A stretch of DNA of 64,000 nucleotides from Ceratobasidium sp. AG-K (GCA_037039685.1 JAWNGF010000011.1:124001-188000); one strand, 5' to 3'; positions 21,846-32,591 are shown, counted from the stretch's first letter. The notes: a model not told the origin generated them from the sequence alone. Translations and numbers: made by a program.

Positions 21846-21850
21846 ATAGG

Positions 21851-24078
21851 TACAATCAGTAAATTAACGCATATATGCACCCAATTGTACCTTTCATATT
21901 CTTGAACCCACTGTGCGAATCCTTCTTGGATCTCATCTATTTCCGTGCGCTTCATTGAGTAGTCCATACATTGATTCATCAGGTTCACTAGTCGGACAAA
22001 ATGGACATAGTATGTTGATTTGATAAAGCGCCGGCAAAGTAAACTTGGAGCAAGTTGAGTCGCCCAGAGACACCAAGATTCGGCGATAAAATGTGATCGC
22101 TGATTCAGATGAGGTACTTGACAACCAAAGCTTGAAGGAATTGTTGATCTAGACTCTTCACAGACGTCGCCCAAGGCTTGCCAGAGTTCAGGTGACATCA
22201 GATATTGTTCCTTGCCGTCATCATATTTATTGAATTTCCCAGTCCATAATTCAGCAAGTTGGGGAATTAGATTCAGCCAAACCATGTGCATTATCTCGGT
22301 TGGAAAGGACGTGGGGACCCTGATGGATGGAAGGCGTGCAAGGAGTGAGACACCTTTGACACCCGAGTCTCTGGCGAGTTTGGCGGCGGCGGATTCGTTT
22401 TGGGTCCTTAAGACTTTGGTGCCGAGTCTCAGGGTCTCATTGTGCATGCGTAAAGGCAGCTGGAGTGGGTCAATTGAGGCACCGTCGGGTCGATGGAGTG
22501 GGCAATACAAGTGTGTACCACCTTTGACTGTACGCCCGGGAATGGCAATGATCTGGCAAAAGCGACAAGGGTATTGAGCATTATGACCAAGGAACTCTAG
22601 AATCTTAGTAATTGCTGGAATGTTGCCAAAACCAGTAAGAAGATGACCGCGCAAGGAGAAAACCTCCTCATTGAGAATATCAATCGCTTCAATGCCCTCA
22701 GTCAGCTGTACAAGCTTGTCAATCAGAGGCTGCAGAAACGAGTTCAAGTCCTTTGGCAAGTGGGGCCTGGGGACGACACCAACACAAATAATATTCTCCA
22801 AGAGGAATCGGATTTCAGGAGGGAAATTGTAGTTGACAATGATCAAGGGCCAGCAGGAGTTTTTGCATTGCTTGAAAGGGCACATGCCATTGACAGAGAG
22901 ACCAAGAGCCAGCTTGCGCCCGTCAGAGAAGAATTTGTAAGGCTGTTGAACGTCATCAATGGTGACAAAGCTATCACATAACTCCTGATAGATGCGTGAA
23001 TCAAATATGTCTTCGATTAAGTCATGGGTTTTCTTGTAGTTAGAGCAATAGCAAAGGAGTTTGGCCATCCAAGGGTTGCGAAAAAGCGCAAGGAGCTGAG
23101 GAATGAGGGGAATGTAAGTGAATACAGCACATGGCACACCAGTGGCATTGTAGCGAGGGGATCGACAGTATGGACATTCTTCTAAGCCGGCAAGGTAGCC
23201 AGTGAACAGGACGCACGAGTTTTGACAGCAATGGTAATCAATCGAATTGAGCCCCGAGAGCTTGAGCATTCGAGTCCGCAAGCGTTTCAGCGACGGCAGA
23301 TCTAAGTGCGGGACGTCTTTACAGACAAAATCCCGGCTCATAGCAGCATAAGTACGCACGCCGAGTCGATGTTGGACAATGAAATCAAAGGTAAAATGTC
23401 CCCAAGTTCTTCAGGGGCAAGATTTGCTCGCGCTAAGAGAGATTAGCATGAAGAAATCACAAATAAGGTGTGACTTACCGTTTTTTGCCGCTTCCATCCT
23501 AACTCCCCCTCGAGTAAATGCGTCGGGGGCCAGTCCGTATGTTGCAGGGTTCAATTCTTCAATATCTTCTTCGGCGGGCTGAGCATCGGCTTCTGAGTCA
23601 AGGACTGAGATGATGTCGGATGGAATCGGGTCGTTACTGGAAGATTCAGCATCAAGTTCACGATTTGGCTGCGCTCGCAGAACTTCAGCCCACAAACCAG
23701 TCAAGTCAACCTCAGGGATTGGGGGGTCAGGATCAAGAGGCCAATGTAAAGGTGGGGGAGATCCACTAGCTGATCGACTTCCGGGGTTGTCATAGTTGGC
23801 GGGCGGGGGATTGGCAAGCGCAAGGCTGCGTGAATGGTGAACACAAATTGCCTCTAAGCTCGAGTGGTGACAAAGATTAGATCTATATGCGCAATGCGAG
23901 TTTAGTTAGCCAAGGTTAAGCATCAAAATATGCAGGCTACCACCCACCTTAGCCTTGCTAGATTCAACTTTGCATGTTTCGCTTGTAGGTGTCTCTTCTG
24001 AGTCTCAGTAACAACCATATTTCCACACCTACAGGCGCATGGTACCCTTTGTTTTGCCGCATTTGCTTTGGGAGGCAT
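21851..24078 (-). CDS. CACTA transposase, N-terminal and tnp2 part
   Basis: Starts MPPKANAAKQ at 24078 with a Cys/His motif (CACRCG, QKRHLQAKH) that resembles the DNA-binding finger of basidiomycete EnSpm transposases. An intron (about 23954-23884) leads to an acidic linker (LTGLWAEVLRAQP), and a second intron to the tnp2 domain at 23359-21851: DYHCCQNSCVLFTG, CPYCRSPRY, FFSDGRKLALGLSVNG, NSCWPLIIVNYNFPPE, LQPLIDKLVQL, PCRFC. It ends at EYER, where the intron that received the gypsy element begins. Spliced to 14892-13867 it continues in frame. Where many relatives have a catalytic-looking Asp before Gly (LxTDG or similar), this reads SVNG. I see no stop codon or frameshift within the tnp2 exon. 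Confidence 0.85.
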
Positions 24079-24446
24079 GGCATGGGAGGGGCATATAATG
24101 CAAGTGGTGTGTGGCGTGCGTGGCACAGCGTACTATGCGTGGCATGTGTCCGTGCGCACTGTCAGAAATTTACAGGTTTGGCGCTGATGTAAGCATTGCG
24201 CGCCCAACCTATAAGTACCCGACCCCCCTCGACCGCGACAATCCTCCCCCGCTTTGCCCCCCCCCCCCCACTCTTGCAGTCTTATAATTCGGCATAAGTA
24301 AGTGCACCAATAACATTTCCTGTATGCTCTGCTTGCTGCATTTATTGCTAACTGAGTCTCCACCAGATTTCATTTGGTGGCAGGACATCCGTGTTTTTGA
24401 CCAACACCCACCTTCCTCGTACCAAATCATCACGTAGATCATTCCA
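24079..24446. other. Divergent promoter region inside the CACTA-type element
   Basis: The 368 bp between the transposase start (-) and the second gene (+). Contains a C run of about 13 at 24258-24271 and a TATAAGTA word near 24210. Both genes of the element must be driven from here. Confidence 0.55.
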
Positions 24447-25542
24447 ATGGCTCCTGGAGGTAGGTGACAAAGTATATTACCATGTCTACAATCTAGCTAA
24501 AGCACTCATTATACCAGGTGCACATGCCAAACCCAAACCCCGTGCGGGGAGCGCAAGCGCCACACCGGCGAATCAATCAAGCAATTTGCTGGTGGGATCA
24601 AAAAGTAGGTGATCGACGCTAGCTGATAATGACCTTATTGATCAACGGCTGTGCAGTCAAGGTCGATTACTCGCCGAATGGCCGAACTGTTCGCATCACG
24701 TTACCCGACGGCCAGCGGGAATCCTGGAGCATGATCAAGAAGCCCGAGGAACCCTGCAAAGGTACGCAGCACAAGATGAGGATGGAGGAATCGCAGGGCG
24801 CAGGGAGGCACCAGTCATACCTGGATATCCTGGTGAGCTTAACGTGATTTTTTTCGTGACTTTAGTATTTATCTTTGACTTCCTTAATAGGCCACCGCTC
24901 AGCGTGAATCCCATTTGCTGCTGGGTGCTAGTATGGAGACGATCACATGGCGAGGGGTCTCGTTGGTCGACAAGGGCGACCTCACAAAAAATGTAAGTAA
25001 ATTTCCTATTTCTAATCTAGCCTATTTACATCAACGCCGTCCCAGGTGCGTAACGCGCACCCCATCCTGTGGCGCTTCCGGGCCAACTGGGCCGCCAAAG
25101 CGATCCTCCAAAACTGCCTCTCAAATAAGCGGGACAATGGCAAGCGGAAGGGCCAACCTTGGAAGAAGAAGGCCAAGGTCGAGGTCGATGACACCGAAGA
25201 TGCCGACGACCTGAACCAGGAGAACGGCCAGGGCGGAACGGGGGGGCAGGACGACCAAGATGCGGGCTCAGGCAAGAATCCAGACGATGGCAACGGCCAG
25301 GGCGATGCGAACAACAACGGCGATGGCGTCAACGAGGGGGAAGGTGACGGGGATGGGGATGGGGACGACGACGGCGATGGCCCAAGCAAGGATCAACAAC
25401 AGAGCCAGGACGTGCGCGACGACAAGGACAACAAGGACAACAAGGACAACAAGGACAACAAGGACAACAAGGACAACAAGGATGACAAGGACGACAAGGA
25501 CGACAAGGACGACAAGGACGAAGAAACACGGGTAACAACTTA
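24447..25542 (+). pseudogene. Second gene of the CACTA-type element, 5' part, split by copia
   Basis: Exons 24447-24459, 24518-24604, 24657-24832, 24891-24992 and 25046-25542, all joining in frame: MAPGGAHAKPKPRAG, then VDYSPNGRTVRITLPDGQ, SYLDILATAQRESHLLLGAS, METITWRGVSLVDKG, NAHPILWRFRANWAAKAILQ. A basic stretch (KRKGQPWKKKAK) is followed by long acidic low-complexity sequence and a DKDNKD repeat. The copia element interrupts the last exon after the codons for TRVTTY; the rest is at 30450-31549. I do not recognise a family. By position it is the second gene of a two-gene CACTA element, the role TnpA has in plants, and its nuclear-localisation-like basic runs fit a DNA-associated protein. 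That role is inference. Confidence 0.65.
25421..25520 (+). repeat. 9-bp coding tandem repeat (Asp-Lys-Asp/Asn)
   Basis: About eleven units alternating GACAACAAG (first six or so) and GACGACAAG, inside the second gene's fifth exon. It encodes a highly charged DKDNKD run ending a few codons before the copia insertion. Confidence 0.85.
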
Positions 25543-25810
25543 TGTTGAATATACAGTCTTATACGTAGATATATGCGCATCACGTGATTGCGTTCCACAT
25601 GGTCTCGAGCTTCGGAGAAAGTTTTCCTCAGTTCTCTACTCTCAAGTAGCACGAGCTGAGGTATAGTTTAGATGTTTCTTTTCATTTTCTATTACTTATA
25701 TTACCTGTAGATACACGATTATCTAGGTATATATATACAAGTTCTCTACTCTCAAGTAGCACGAGCTGAGATACACGATTATCTAGCCCGGCACTGCGCA
25801 TATCGCAACA
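25543..25810 (+). repeat. 5' LTR of copia copy 1
   Basis: TGTTGAATAT to ATCGCAACA. It contains two internal direct repeats: a 30-bp unit around CTCAAGTAGCACGAGCTGAG twice, and GATACACGATTATCTAG twice. Confidence 0.93.
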
Positions 25811-25824
25811 GGTTATGAGCCCTG
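25811..25824 (+). other. Copia primer-binding site for initiator tRNA-Met anticodon arm
   Basis: GGTTATGAGCCCTG directly follows the LTR and is a 14-base perfect complement of CAGGGCTCATAACC, the spliced anticodon arm of the tRNA-Met gene at 52932-53030. Drosophila copia is known to prime from the same internal part of initiator tRNA. TGGTAGC just downstream also matches the tRNA 3' end with CCA. Confidence 0.75.
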
Positions 25825-28800
25825 GTAGCGTCAAAAGTGAAGCAGAAGAGGACCCAGTGAACGCTGTAAACATTACTACCCCAACAATGGCATTGACCGA
25901 CGCTTACCTTAGTAAGAAAACCTACGAGATTCCGCTCTTGAAGGACGACGGATCCAACTACGATTCGTGGAAATTCCGCCAAACAACAGTCCTACGCATA
26001 CGAGGACTGCTCAAAATCGCTTATGGCACCGAAAGACAGCCTGAACCACTCACCGAGATCGATAAAAAGGACTCTGTCAAAGTGTCAGCCAATAAAACCG
26101 AAATCGAAAACTGGCAGAAACGAGACGATGATGCATTCGCTCAAATTACCTTGAACATGGAAGACGGAGCGATGGCCGACGTGAGGGAGACAACATCGGC
26201 GCACGAGGCGTGGACGAAAGTTGTCGAGCGCTGGGAAGGGAAAGGAATGCAGTCGCTTTCTTTCTGCTATAAGCAACTCATGAGCGCGAAAATCGAGGAG
26301 GAAGAAAACTTATCTGCTGGTTTCAATCGCATCCGATCGATTGCCTCGAAAATGAAGACCCTCGGCGAGCCCGTTACCGACCTACTGCTTGCCCAAGTCT
26401 TCATGAATGCGCTCCCCCCGTCCTATGCGATTGTCAGTACGATCCTCCAGACATCCACCCAGACCGGACTCATTACCTCGGAAATGGTCACAAATGCCGC
26501 CTTTACTGAAGAGGAACGACGGAAGACAGGCGACGGACTCACTGCGATGTATGCTCAAGCTCCCAAGCCAAAATCCAAGAAACCGAGCGATCCGAAAGGG
26601 AAGAAAAAGGCGAAAGGCCCCTTTTGCGATAATTGCGCCAAGCCCGGGCACACCAAGAAGGAATGCTGGGCAAAAGGAGGCGGAGCCAAAGGGACTGGAC
26701 CGCACCAAAAGCAACGAGCCGCTAAGTCAAACGAGCCGAAACCGAGCGAATTGAGTACTGCACCTAAAACCGAGTCAGCCAAAGTGGCTCTGACACCCGC
26801 TGAACCCGAGGATATGCCGTCGCTATATGCGATGCCGGCCGTGGACGATCCGTCTGCCCGAGACACGTGGCTGCTCGACTCTGGCGCATCAAAACATATG
26901 ACTCGAAATCAAGCATGGTTCTTGACTTACCAGCCATTGGTACCACCAATCCCAGTTCGAGTGGGCGACGGGAACCTGACTAATGCGACCGGAATCGGCC
27001 GTGTGCTGCTTACGCTATGCAACGAAGCCCGTCAGGAGACCAAAATGTTCATTGACGGTGTACTACACGTACCGGGACTGCATGCGAGCCTCATGTTGGT
27101 CAAACAGCTTGCCAAAACTGGCACCTTTGTTCTATTTGGCGACAAGGATGCCAGGCTCCTCGAGGACAAGGGCCGTGGACCCGAGATCGGCTATGCACGC
27201 GAGTTAGGTGTCAAGCTTTACCGACTAAATGCGCGAGTTAAACATGCCGAACCGACCGCTCACCTTGCCACTGTCGAGCCGGAGGGCCTGAACGATAAGG
27301 ACGACCTAGAAGCAAACGAGTTCATTGCATATACCGCCAGTCACATCGCTCGAGCCGACCTACATACCTGGCATCGCCGCCTAGGCCACATAAACTACAA
27401 ATACGTGCTGGATATGGTCAGAAAAGGCGCCGTTCAAGGAATGGATATTGTAGGAAGTTGCTTACCGCCGCAATCGAAATGCAAGCCGTGCCTCAAGGGC
27501 AAACAGACTCGTGCCCCGTTTCCGACGTCAACAAATCAAGCGTCCGACGTACTTGAGCTACTCCATGGCGACCTACACGGGCCTGTCGCTGTTCAAGCGA
27601 TTCAAGGCTATCAGTACTTCGCCGTCACGATCGATGATAAGTCCCGCAAAATGTTCGTGCACTTACTTAAGCACAAGAACGAATACGCAATGCACTTCAA
27701 AGAGCTAAAAGCGTCAGCGGAGAATCAAACGGGCAAGCGAATCAAGCACTTACGAACCGATGGCGGAGGCGAATACGCATCGAACGCATTCGAAGCGTGG
27801 CTCAAGTCGCACAGAATCGAACACCAAAAGACCAAGGCGGACTCATCGGCCAGCAATGGCGTTGCAGAGCGAGCGATTCGCACATTAAACGACAGCCAAC
27901 GGACAATGCGAGCAGATGCAGACTTACCCGACAAGTTCTGGGGGTTTGCCATCGTCCATGCCGCATACATCTGGAATGTGACGCCGAAACGGTCGCTTGA
28001 CGGCAAAACCCCGGACGAGGTATTCACGGGCAAGTTACCCGATGTCTCCCGAATCCGAACTTTTGGCTGCAAGGCATGGGTTCGAGTACCCGATGGCCAA
28101 CGTACCAAGCTGCAGGCAAGATCGCTCGAATGCACTTACCTCGGATTCGCTCCAGGTCGCAAGGCGCACATGCTTATCCAGCGCCCAATTGGTCGCGTAA
28201 TCACCTCACGCGACGTTGTATTCGATGAAGGAGGCGAAACCCGACAGCGAGTGATCATCGAGGACTTCGAGGACGAGTTCCCAGAGCAAGTGGGCGATCA
28301 AGAACGCCAAGAGCCAATGCCTGAGGTCGCCGTCAAGTCAGAAACCAAGCCAGAGCGCCAAGAGTCAGTAAACGAGCAAGAATCTGAGTCCGAGTCCGAG
28401 CCAGAAGAGTCGAATAGCGAGCCCGAGATCGAGCCGGCAAGCGATTCCCCCGTCGTGCCAGAGCCGCCAGTAACTCAGCCCGAGCCTCCACGTCGATCAG
28501 GTCGAGTTACAAGACCGCCGACACGATACGGAGCTGAAGTGGGCGCGCAGAACGAGACTGCCACGCGAGCCGATAAGCCAACGACCAAGAGCGCCATGAA
28601 TGCGCTAATTGAGCATCCCCCCAACACCTATGCCGAAGCGATGGCGCGTCCAGACGCCAATCTATGGCTCGAGGCGATGATCGAGGAGATAAAGTCGATT
28701 ACTGAGCACAAAGTTTGGAAACCGGCCGATAGACCGAGCCACAAGCGAGTTATCAAATGTCGATGGGTGTATGCATACAAGCGCGATGTCGATGGCGAAA

Positions 28801-30143
28801 TCCTCAAGTACAAGGCTAGACTCGTCGCCAAGGGATTCCTGCAGGCTCCAGGTGTCGATTATGTCAAGATATCGTCGCCAGTAGCCGCATCGGACGCATA
28901 TAGGGTGCTTTTCAGCATCGTCACGAGTGAAGACCTCAAGTTACTTCAACTCGACATCAAGACTGCATTCCTGCATGGCGTTGTCGAGGAGGAGCTCTAT
29001 ATGGAGCAACCCGAGGGGTTTGCCAAAGGCAATCATGTCTGGCAACTCGTTAAGGCGTTATACGGTCTGAAACAAGCCGCCCGAGCGTTTTACCTTCGAC
29101 TTAAAGAGGTTCTTGAGGCGATCGGATTCACACGGACCGAAAGCGATCACGCCGTATTCATTCAACGCGATGGCGATAACTTGGCAATAATTTTAGCTCA
29201 TGTGGACGACATGCTACTCGCTGGTAAACCTCTTTCATTTCTGGAGGAAATCAAGTCGAAAATGCGCAAATCATTCGATATTGTCGATCTAGGCGAGGCA
29301 CGCATATTTGTTGGTGTCGAAATCAAGCGAAATCGCGAAGCTGGCACACTCAAGATTTGTCAAAAGCGATATATTAGCGATATACTAGCTCGATTCAGCA
29401 TGACCGAGGCCAAACCGTGGGACATGCCAATGGCAGAGACCCCAAACCTGCCCAAACTCGATGCTCCTACTGTCAATCGAACGCTTTATCAGCGTGGTGT
29501 CGGATCGCTCATGTATGCAATGATTTCGACCCGTCCCGATATCGCTTTCGCGACCGGTTTGCTTGCCCAACACGCCGCTAATCCTGGCGACGAGCATTGG
29601 TCAGCTTTCAAGCGAGTTTTGCGGTACCTACAAGGCACGAAGGCACTCGGGATCGTATTTGAATGATCGAAATCGTCCGACCCGATCGGATACGTTGACT
29701 CTGACTACGCTGGCGATCCGAATACAAGCCGATTGACTACCGGCTGGATCTTCCAACGTGCCGGAGGGAGCGTCGCTTGGTCATCCCATAAGCAACCAAC
29801 AGTTTCCTTATCGAGTACCGAGGCCGAATACGTCGCCGCTGCGAGCGCCGCCCGCCAATTGATTTGGCTTTGTCAATTCCTTGATGAACTCGGATTTTTG
29901 TCCAAAGGTCCGACAACCTTGCTTACCGACAATCAATCGAGTATTGCATTGGCCAAAAACCCCGTAAATCATCAAAATACGAAGCATATACGAGTCAAAC
30001 ATCATTTCATTCGAGAAGTGATCGCTCTTCGCAAGGTCGATCTCAAATTTATTCCGACCAACCAACAGGTCGCCGATGCGCTTACCAAACCACTCGGACG
30101 CGTCAAATTCCCCGGCTTCATTGCTGGGATGGGAATGTTTTGA
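25815..30143 (+). pseudogene. Copia Gag-Pol polyprotein, one in-frame stop
   Basis: 1442 codons from ATG 25815 (or ATG 25887) to 30143. Order is that of Ty1/copia: Gag with knuckle CDNCAKPGHTKKECW near residue 272, protease LLDSGASKHMT near 355, integrase zinc region (WHRRLGHINY to CKPCLKGK) and core (DDKSRKMFV, LRTDGGGEY), a long acidic Glu/Ser/Pro spacer, then reverse transcriptase with LDIKTAFLHG and HVDDMLLAG (His where Tyr/Phe is usual) near 1128, and RNase H (YVDSDYAGD, SSTEAEYVAAASAARQ). TGA at 29664-29666 interrupts it between reverse transcriptase and RNase H. Copy 2 has a sense codon there. The first ATG lies inside the primer-binding site. Confidence 0.92.
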
Positions 30144-30181
30144 AAATTTCTTTTCATTTTTCGTCTAATCCTGAGTGGGCG

Positions 30182-30449
30182 TGTTGAATATACAGTCTTA
30201 TACGTAGATATATGCGCATCACGTGATTGCGTTCCACATGGTCTCGAGCTTCGGAGAAAGTTTTCCTCAGTTCTCTACTCTCAAGTAGCACGAGCTGAGG
30301 TATAGTTTAGATGTTTCTTTTCATTTTCTATTACTTATATTACCTGTAGATACACGATTATCTAGGTATATATATACAAGTTCTCTACTCTCAAGTAGCA
30401 CGAGCTGAGATACACGATTATCTAGCCCGGCACTGCGCATATCGCAACA
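30182..30449 (+). repeat. 3' LTR of copia copy 1
   Basis: 268 bp, no difference from the 5' LTR found by eye. Preceded by the purine-rich GAGTGGGCG. Confidence 0.93.
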
Positions 30450-31549
30450 ACTTATACTGCAGCTTCAAAGGTGAGTAACGAGTGTCGGTTTCAGCTTGAA
30501 CTATACTGATTGATCGAACAGAAGCGCAAGTGGATCGAAGACAACGAGGACGAGGAAGGCGGCGATGACCAGGAAGATAGCGGCAACGGCGACGACAAGA
30601 CCTGGGTCGACGACGATGCTGATGCCGACACCGAGACGGCCACCGAAATCATTGCCAGCTCGCCTGAGCGCCCACCAGCTCGCACACCGTCCCCTCCATC
30701 GACACTTCGCAACACGTCCCCCGTCCGTAACGTCGATATCACCTCATCGGCTCCCGCCAGTGGATTGGCAAACGGTGCTCAGGTAAGGGCAATAACCATC
30801 TTTACGTTCTACTACCTAACGCGAAGGTAGAAACGTAAAGCCGGCACTCTTGTGGAGGAGAGCTCCCAGTCCTGGGCCGCGGGCTACCAGCAGGAAGTTC
30901 TGGACTCCGAGCTCGACTCTCGCAAGCATGCACCAAAGAAATCGCGCGCCGAGAAGCCGGTTCCCGACCTTGTGGAGGTCATTGAGTCTACCGACCCCGA
31001 GCCGAACGCCAACCCTCCAACCAAGTCCAAGAAGCAAACCAGGGCCGGCCCTGTATCTCAGCCCGACGTCCCCCTGCCTGCTCCCATACCTGATCCGCCC
31101 ACTCCCAAGTCCAAGCCCAAGCCCGTCAACAAAAAGGGCAAATCGACAGCCCCTCCCACGGCCCCTCCCGCCGATCCTCCCGCTCCCGAGCCTGCCAATG
31201 CGAGGACCGACAAGCGCCGCAACGCGACCAGGGCCCCCGCTGATCCTGCACCCCCTAAAGGCCCTGCTCCGGCGACGAAGGGGAAGGGAAAGGGGAAGGG
31301 AAAGAACACCGATCAAGACGTGCCCGCCCCCGACACCGATGTCAATGCTCCTCCGGCCCCAGGCCCTTCCCGACGCGGCAGGCCTCCTGCGACAGGCGGT
31401 AAGGTCGTGACCCGATCGGCGAAGCAAGAACTTGTCCAGCAAGTCGATCTAGCTAGCCCGGAGCCACCCAAAAGGTAAGTCTCATTCACCTCGTCAATTG
31501 AAATCACTCATAGTCGTTTGGCAGGGGTAACCGTCGCGGTCGCAAGTAA
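30450..31549 (+). pseudogene. Second gene of the CACTA-type element, 3' part
   Basis: Continues the exon cut by copia (TTYTAASK), then exons 30522-30782, 30831-31474 and 31525-31549, all phase-matched, ending GNRRGRK and TAA. Two exons begin with KRK followed by an acidic or polar run (KRKWIEDNEDEEGG; KRKAGTLVEESSQ), echoing KRKGQPWKKKAK in the 5' part, as if the gene grew by module duplication. The large exon is Pro/Ala/Lys-rich and disordered (KGKGKGKGKN). No enzyme motif. It is inactivated as a transcription unit unless copia is spliced around, because the insertion is in an exon. Confidence 0.65.
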
Positions 31550-32156
31550 CAGTGGAAAACCCCCGTCTGACTTGTAAGTTGGCCGTCTGCAAACCTATTG
31601 ACTACTTATAACTCGCGCAGTATCCAGTATACCATGTGCTCGAAGGCTGGGACCGAACGAGCGGCATTCGGACCGTTTTTCTTTTCCCGGGGGTTTCCCC
31701 CGTATTCCTCCTTTGCTAATGCTTTTCTGGGTTTGCTTTCTATCCGGTGCTATTCATCTTATTTCGATTTTACGGACAATCGCGCCGGATTTTCGCTTTT
31801 TACGGACTTTTCTCCGGTTTCGTTCGTAGATACGTGCATTTATCTCGTGTTTCACGCCGTTTCTCCCTGTATTTTTTCGTATTACGTGCCTTTTATCCGT
31901 GTTCGTTCGTGGTGTTCTCCGTGTAATCCGTCGTTTCGCCCCGTGTTGTAAATGTCCGTAAAAATAATCGATTTTATGCTATTTACATTACACGGTGAGA
32001 ACCCCAGCGGGCTGGCCCGTACACGTGGGTCCGTGATTTGCCAAAATCACGGACATATTTCCCATATAAAAAATCACGGGCATATTCCAGGTGCGACACG
32101 GAGGTCCTGCCCGTGTTCTTGCCTCCGTAAAACACGGAACTCCGTGGTCCACAGTG
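31550..32156 (-). repeat. Right terminal and subterminal repeat region of the CACTA-type element
   Basis: Read inward from 32156 it begins CACTGTGGACC and TCCGTGTTTTACGG, then shows many short words built on CCGTGATTT, CACGGA and TTACGGA between 31780 and 32140, parallel to the left end. Confidence 0.75.
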
Positions 32157-32159
32157 ATC

Positions 32160-32591
32160 GCGTTTAAAGGCAACCTGTGGGTTACGGTATAACAAGAGTT
32201 TGTTACCTCTCACATTTTCGTCCTTTTCTTCAGCAAGATCGATCCGCCTCCGAGTGTACACCAGCTTTGTATAATGGAAATTGTCATATACATGTGTATT
32301 CTTGGAGATATAGCGTCTGCATGGAATCGGTCGAGGATTATAATTTCGGTTCGATTGTGGTGCTGGCAAACAATATTACAAACCGCAATAAGTATGATCC
32401 TTCTACTAGGATTGTCAAGTTGCATTGGGGAGGATAAGCAGTTTATTTTGCGCCCCTCAAACTTTGTAAAAAGTGGAACGCCATCAAAATTCCATGTTGT
32501 GCATTATCACAATGCCCGAGCGACTTGAGGACCGAGAGCCCTAAAACGTAAAACCGCGCCGCCCTACAAAAAGCCTAAAATCTCTTTCGTC
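32160..32591. other. Intergenic outside the transposon
   Basis: AT-rich, no coding region supported. It begins right after the ATC duplication. Confidence 0.5.

Larger units (their letters stand above)
25543..30449 (+). mobile_element. Ty1/copia LTR retrotransposon, copy 1
   Basis: Two 268-bp LTRs, identical as far as I can read, with the flanking duplication ACTTA (25538-25542, 30450-30454). One long polyprotein frame is broken by a single TGA. It sits in an exon of the CACTA-type element's second gene. A second copy in the opposite orientation begins at 62256. Confidence 0.95.
13399..32156. mobile_element. CACTA-type (EnSpm) DNA transposon with CACTG ends, carrying nested gypsy and copia
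   Basis: Left end CACTGTGGACC at 13399, right end its exact inverse at 32146-32156, flanked on both sides by ATC (13396-13398 and 32157-32159), the 3-bp target duplication expected for CACTA elements. After seven differing bases both termini continue with TCCGTGTTTTACGG. Inside are a tnp2-type transposase on the minus strand (two blocks split by the gypsy element) and a divergent plus-strand gene (two blocks split by the copia element). Removing both inserts and one copy of each target duplication leaves about 6.9 kb. The ends, the duplication and the transposase class agree with one another, so the boundary call is strong. The CACTG rather than CACTA start is a variant. Confidence 0.9.

Noticed and set aside
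22212..22981. Plus-strand frames opposite the transposase
   Set aside because: Shadows of the tnp2 exon.
25421..25520. Tandem repeats considered as a CRISPR-like array
   Set aside because: 9-bp contiguous coding repeats with no spacers, in a eukaryotic genome.
30816..31442. Gly/Arg-rich minus-strand frame
   Set aside because: Complement of the Pro/Ala-rich exon of the CACTA second gene, whose plus-strand exon phases fit.
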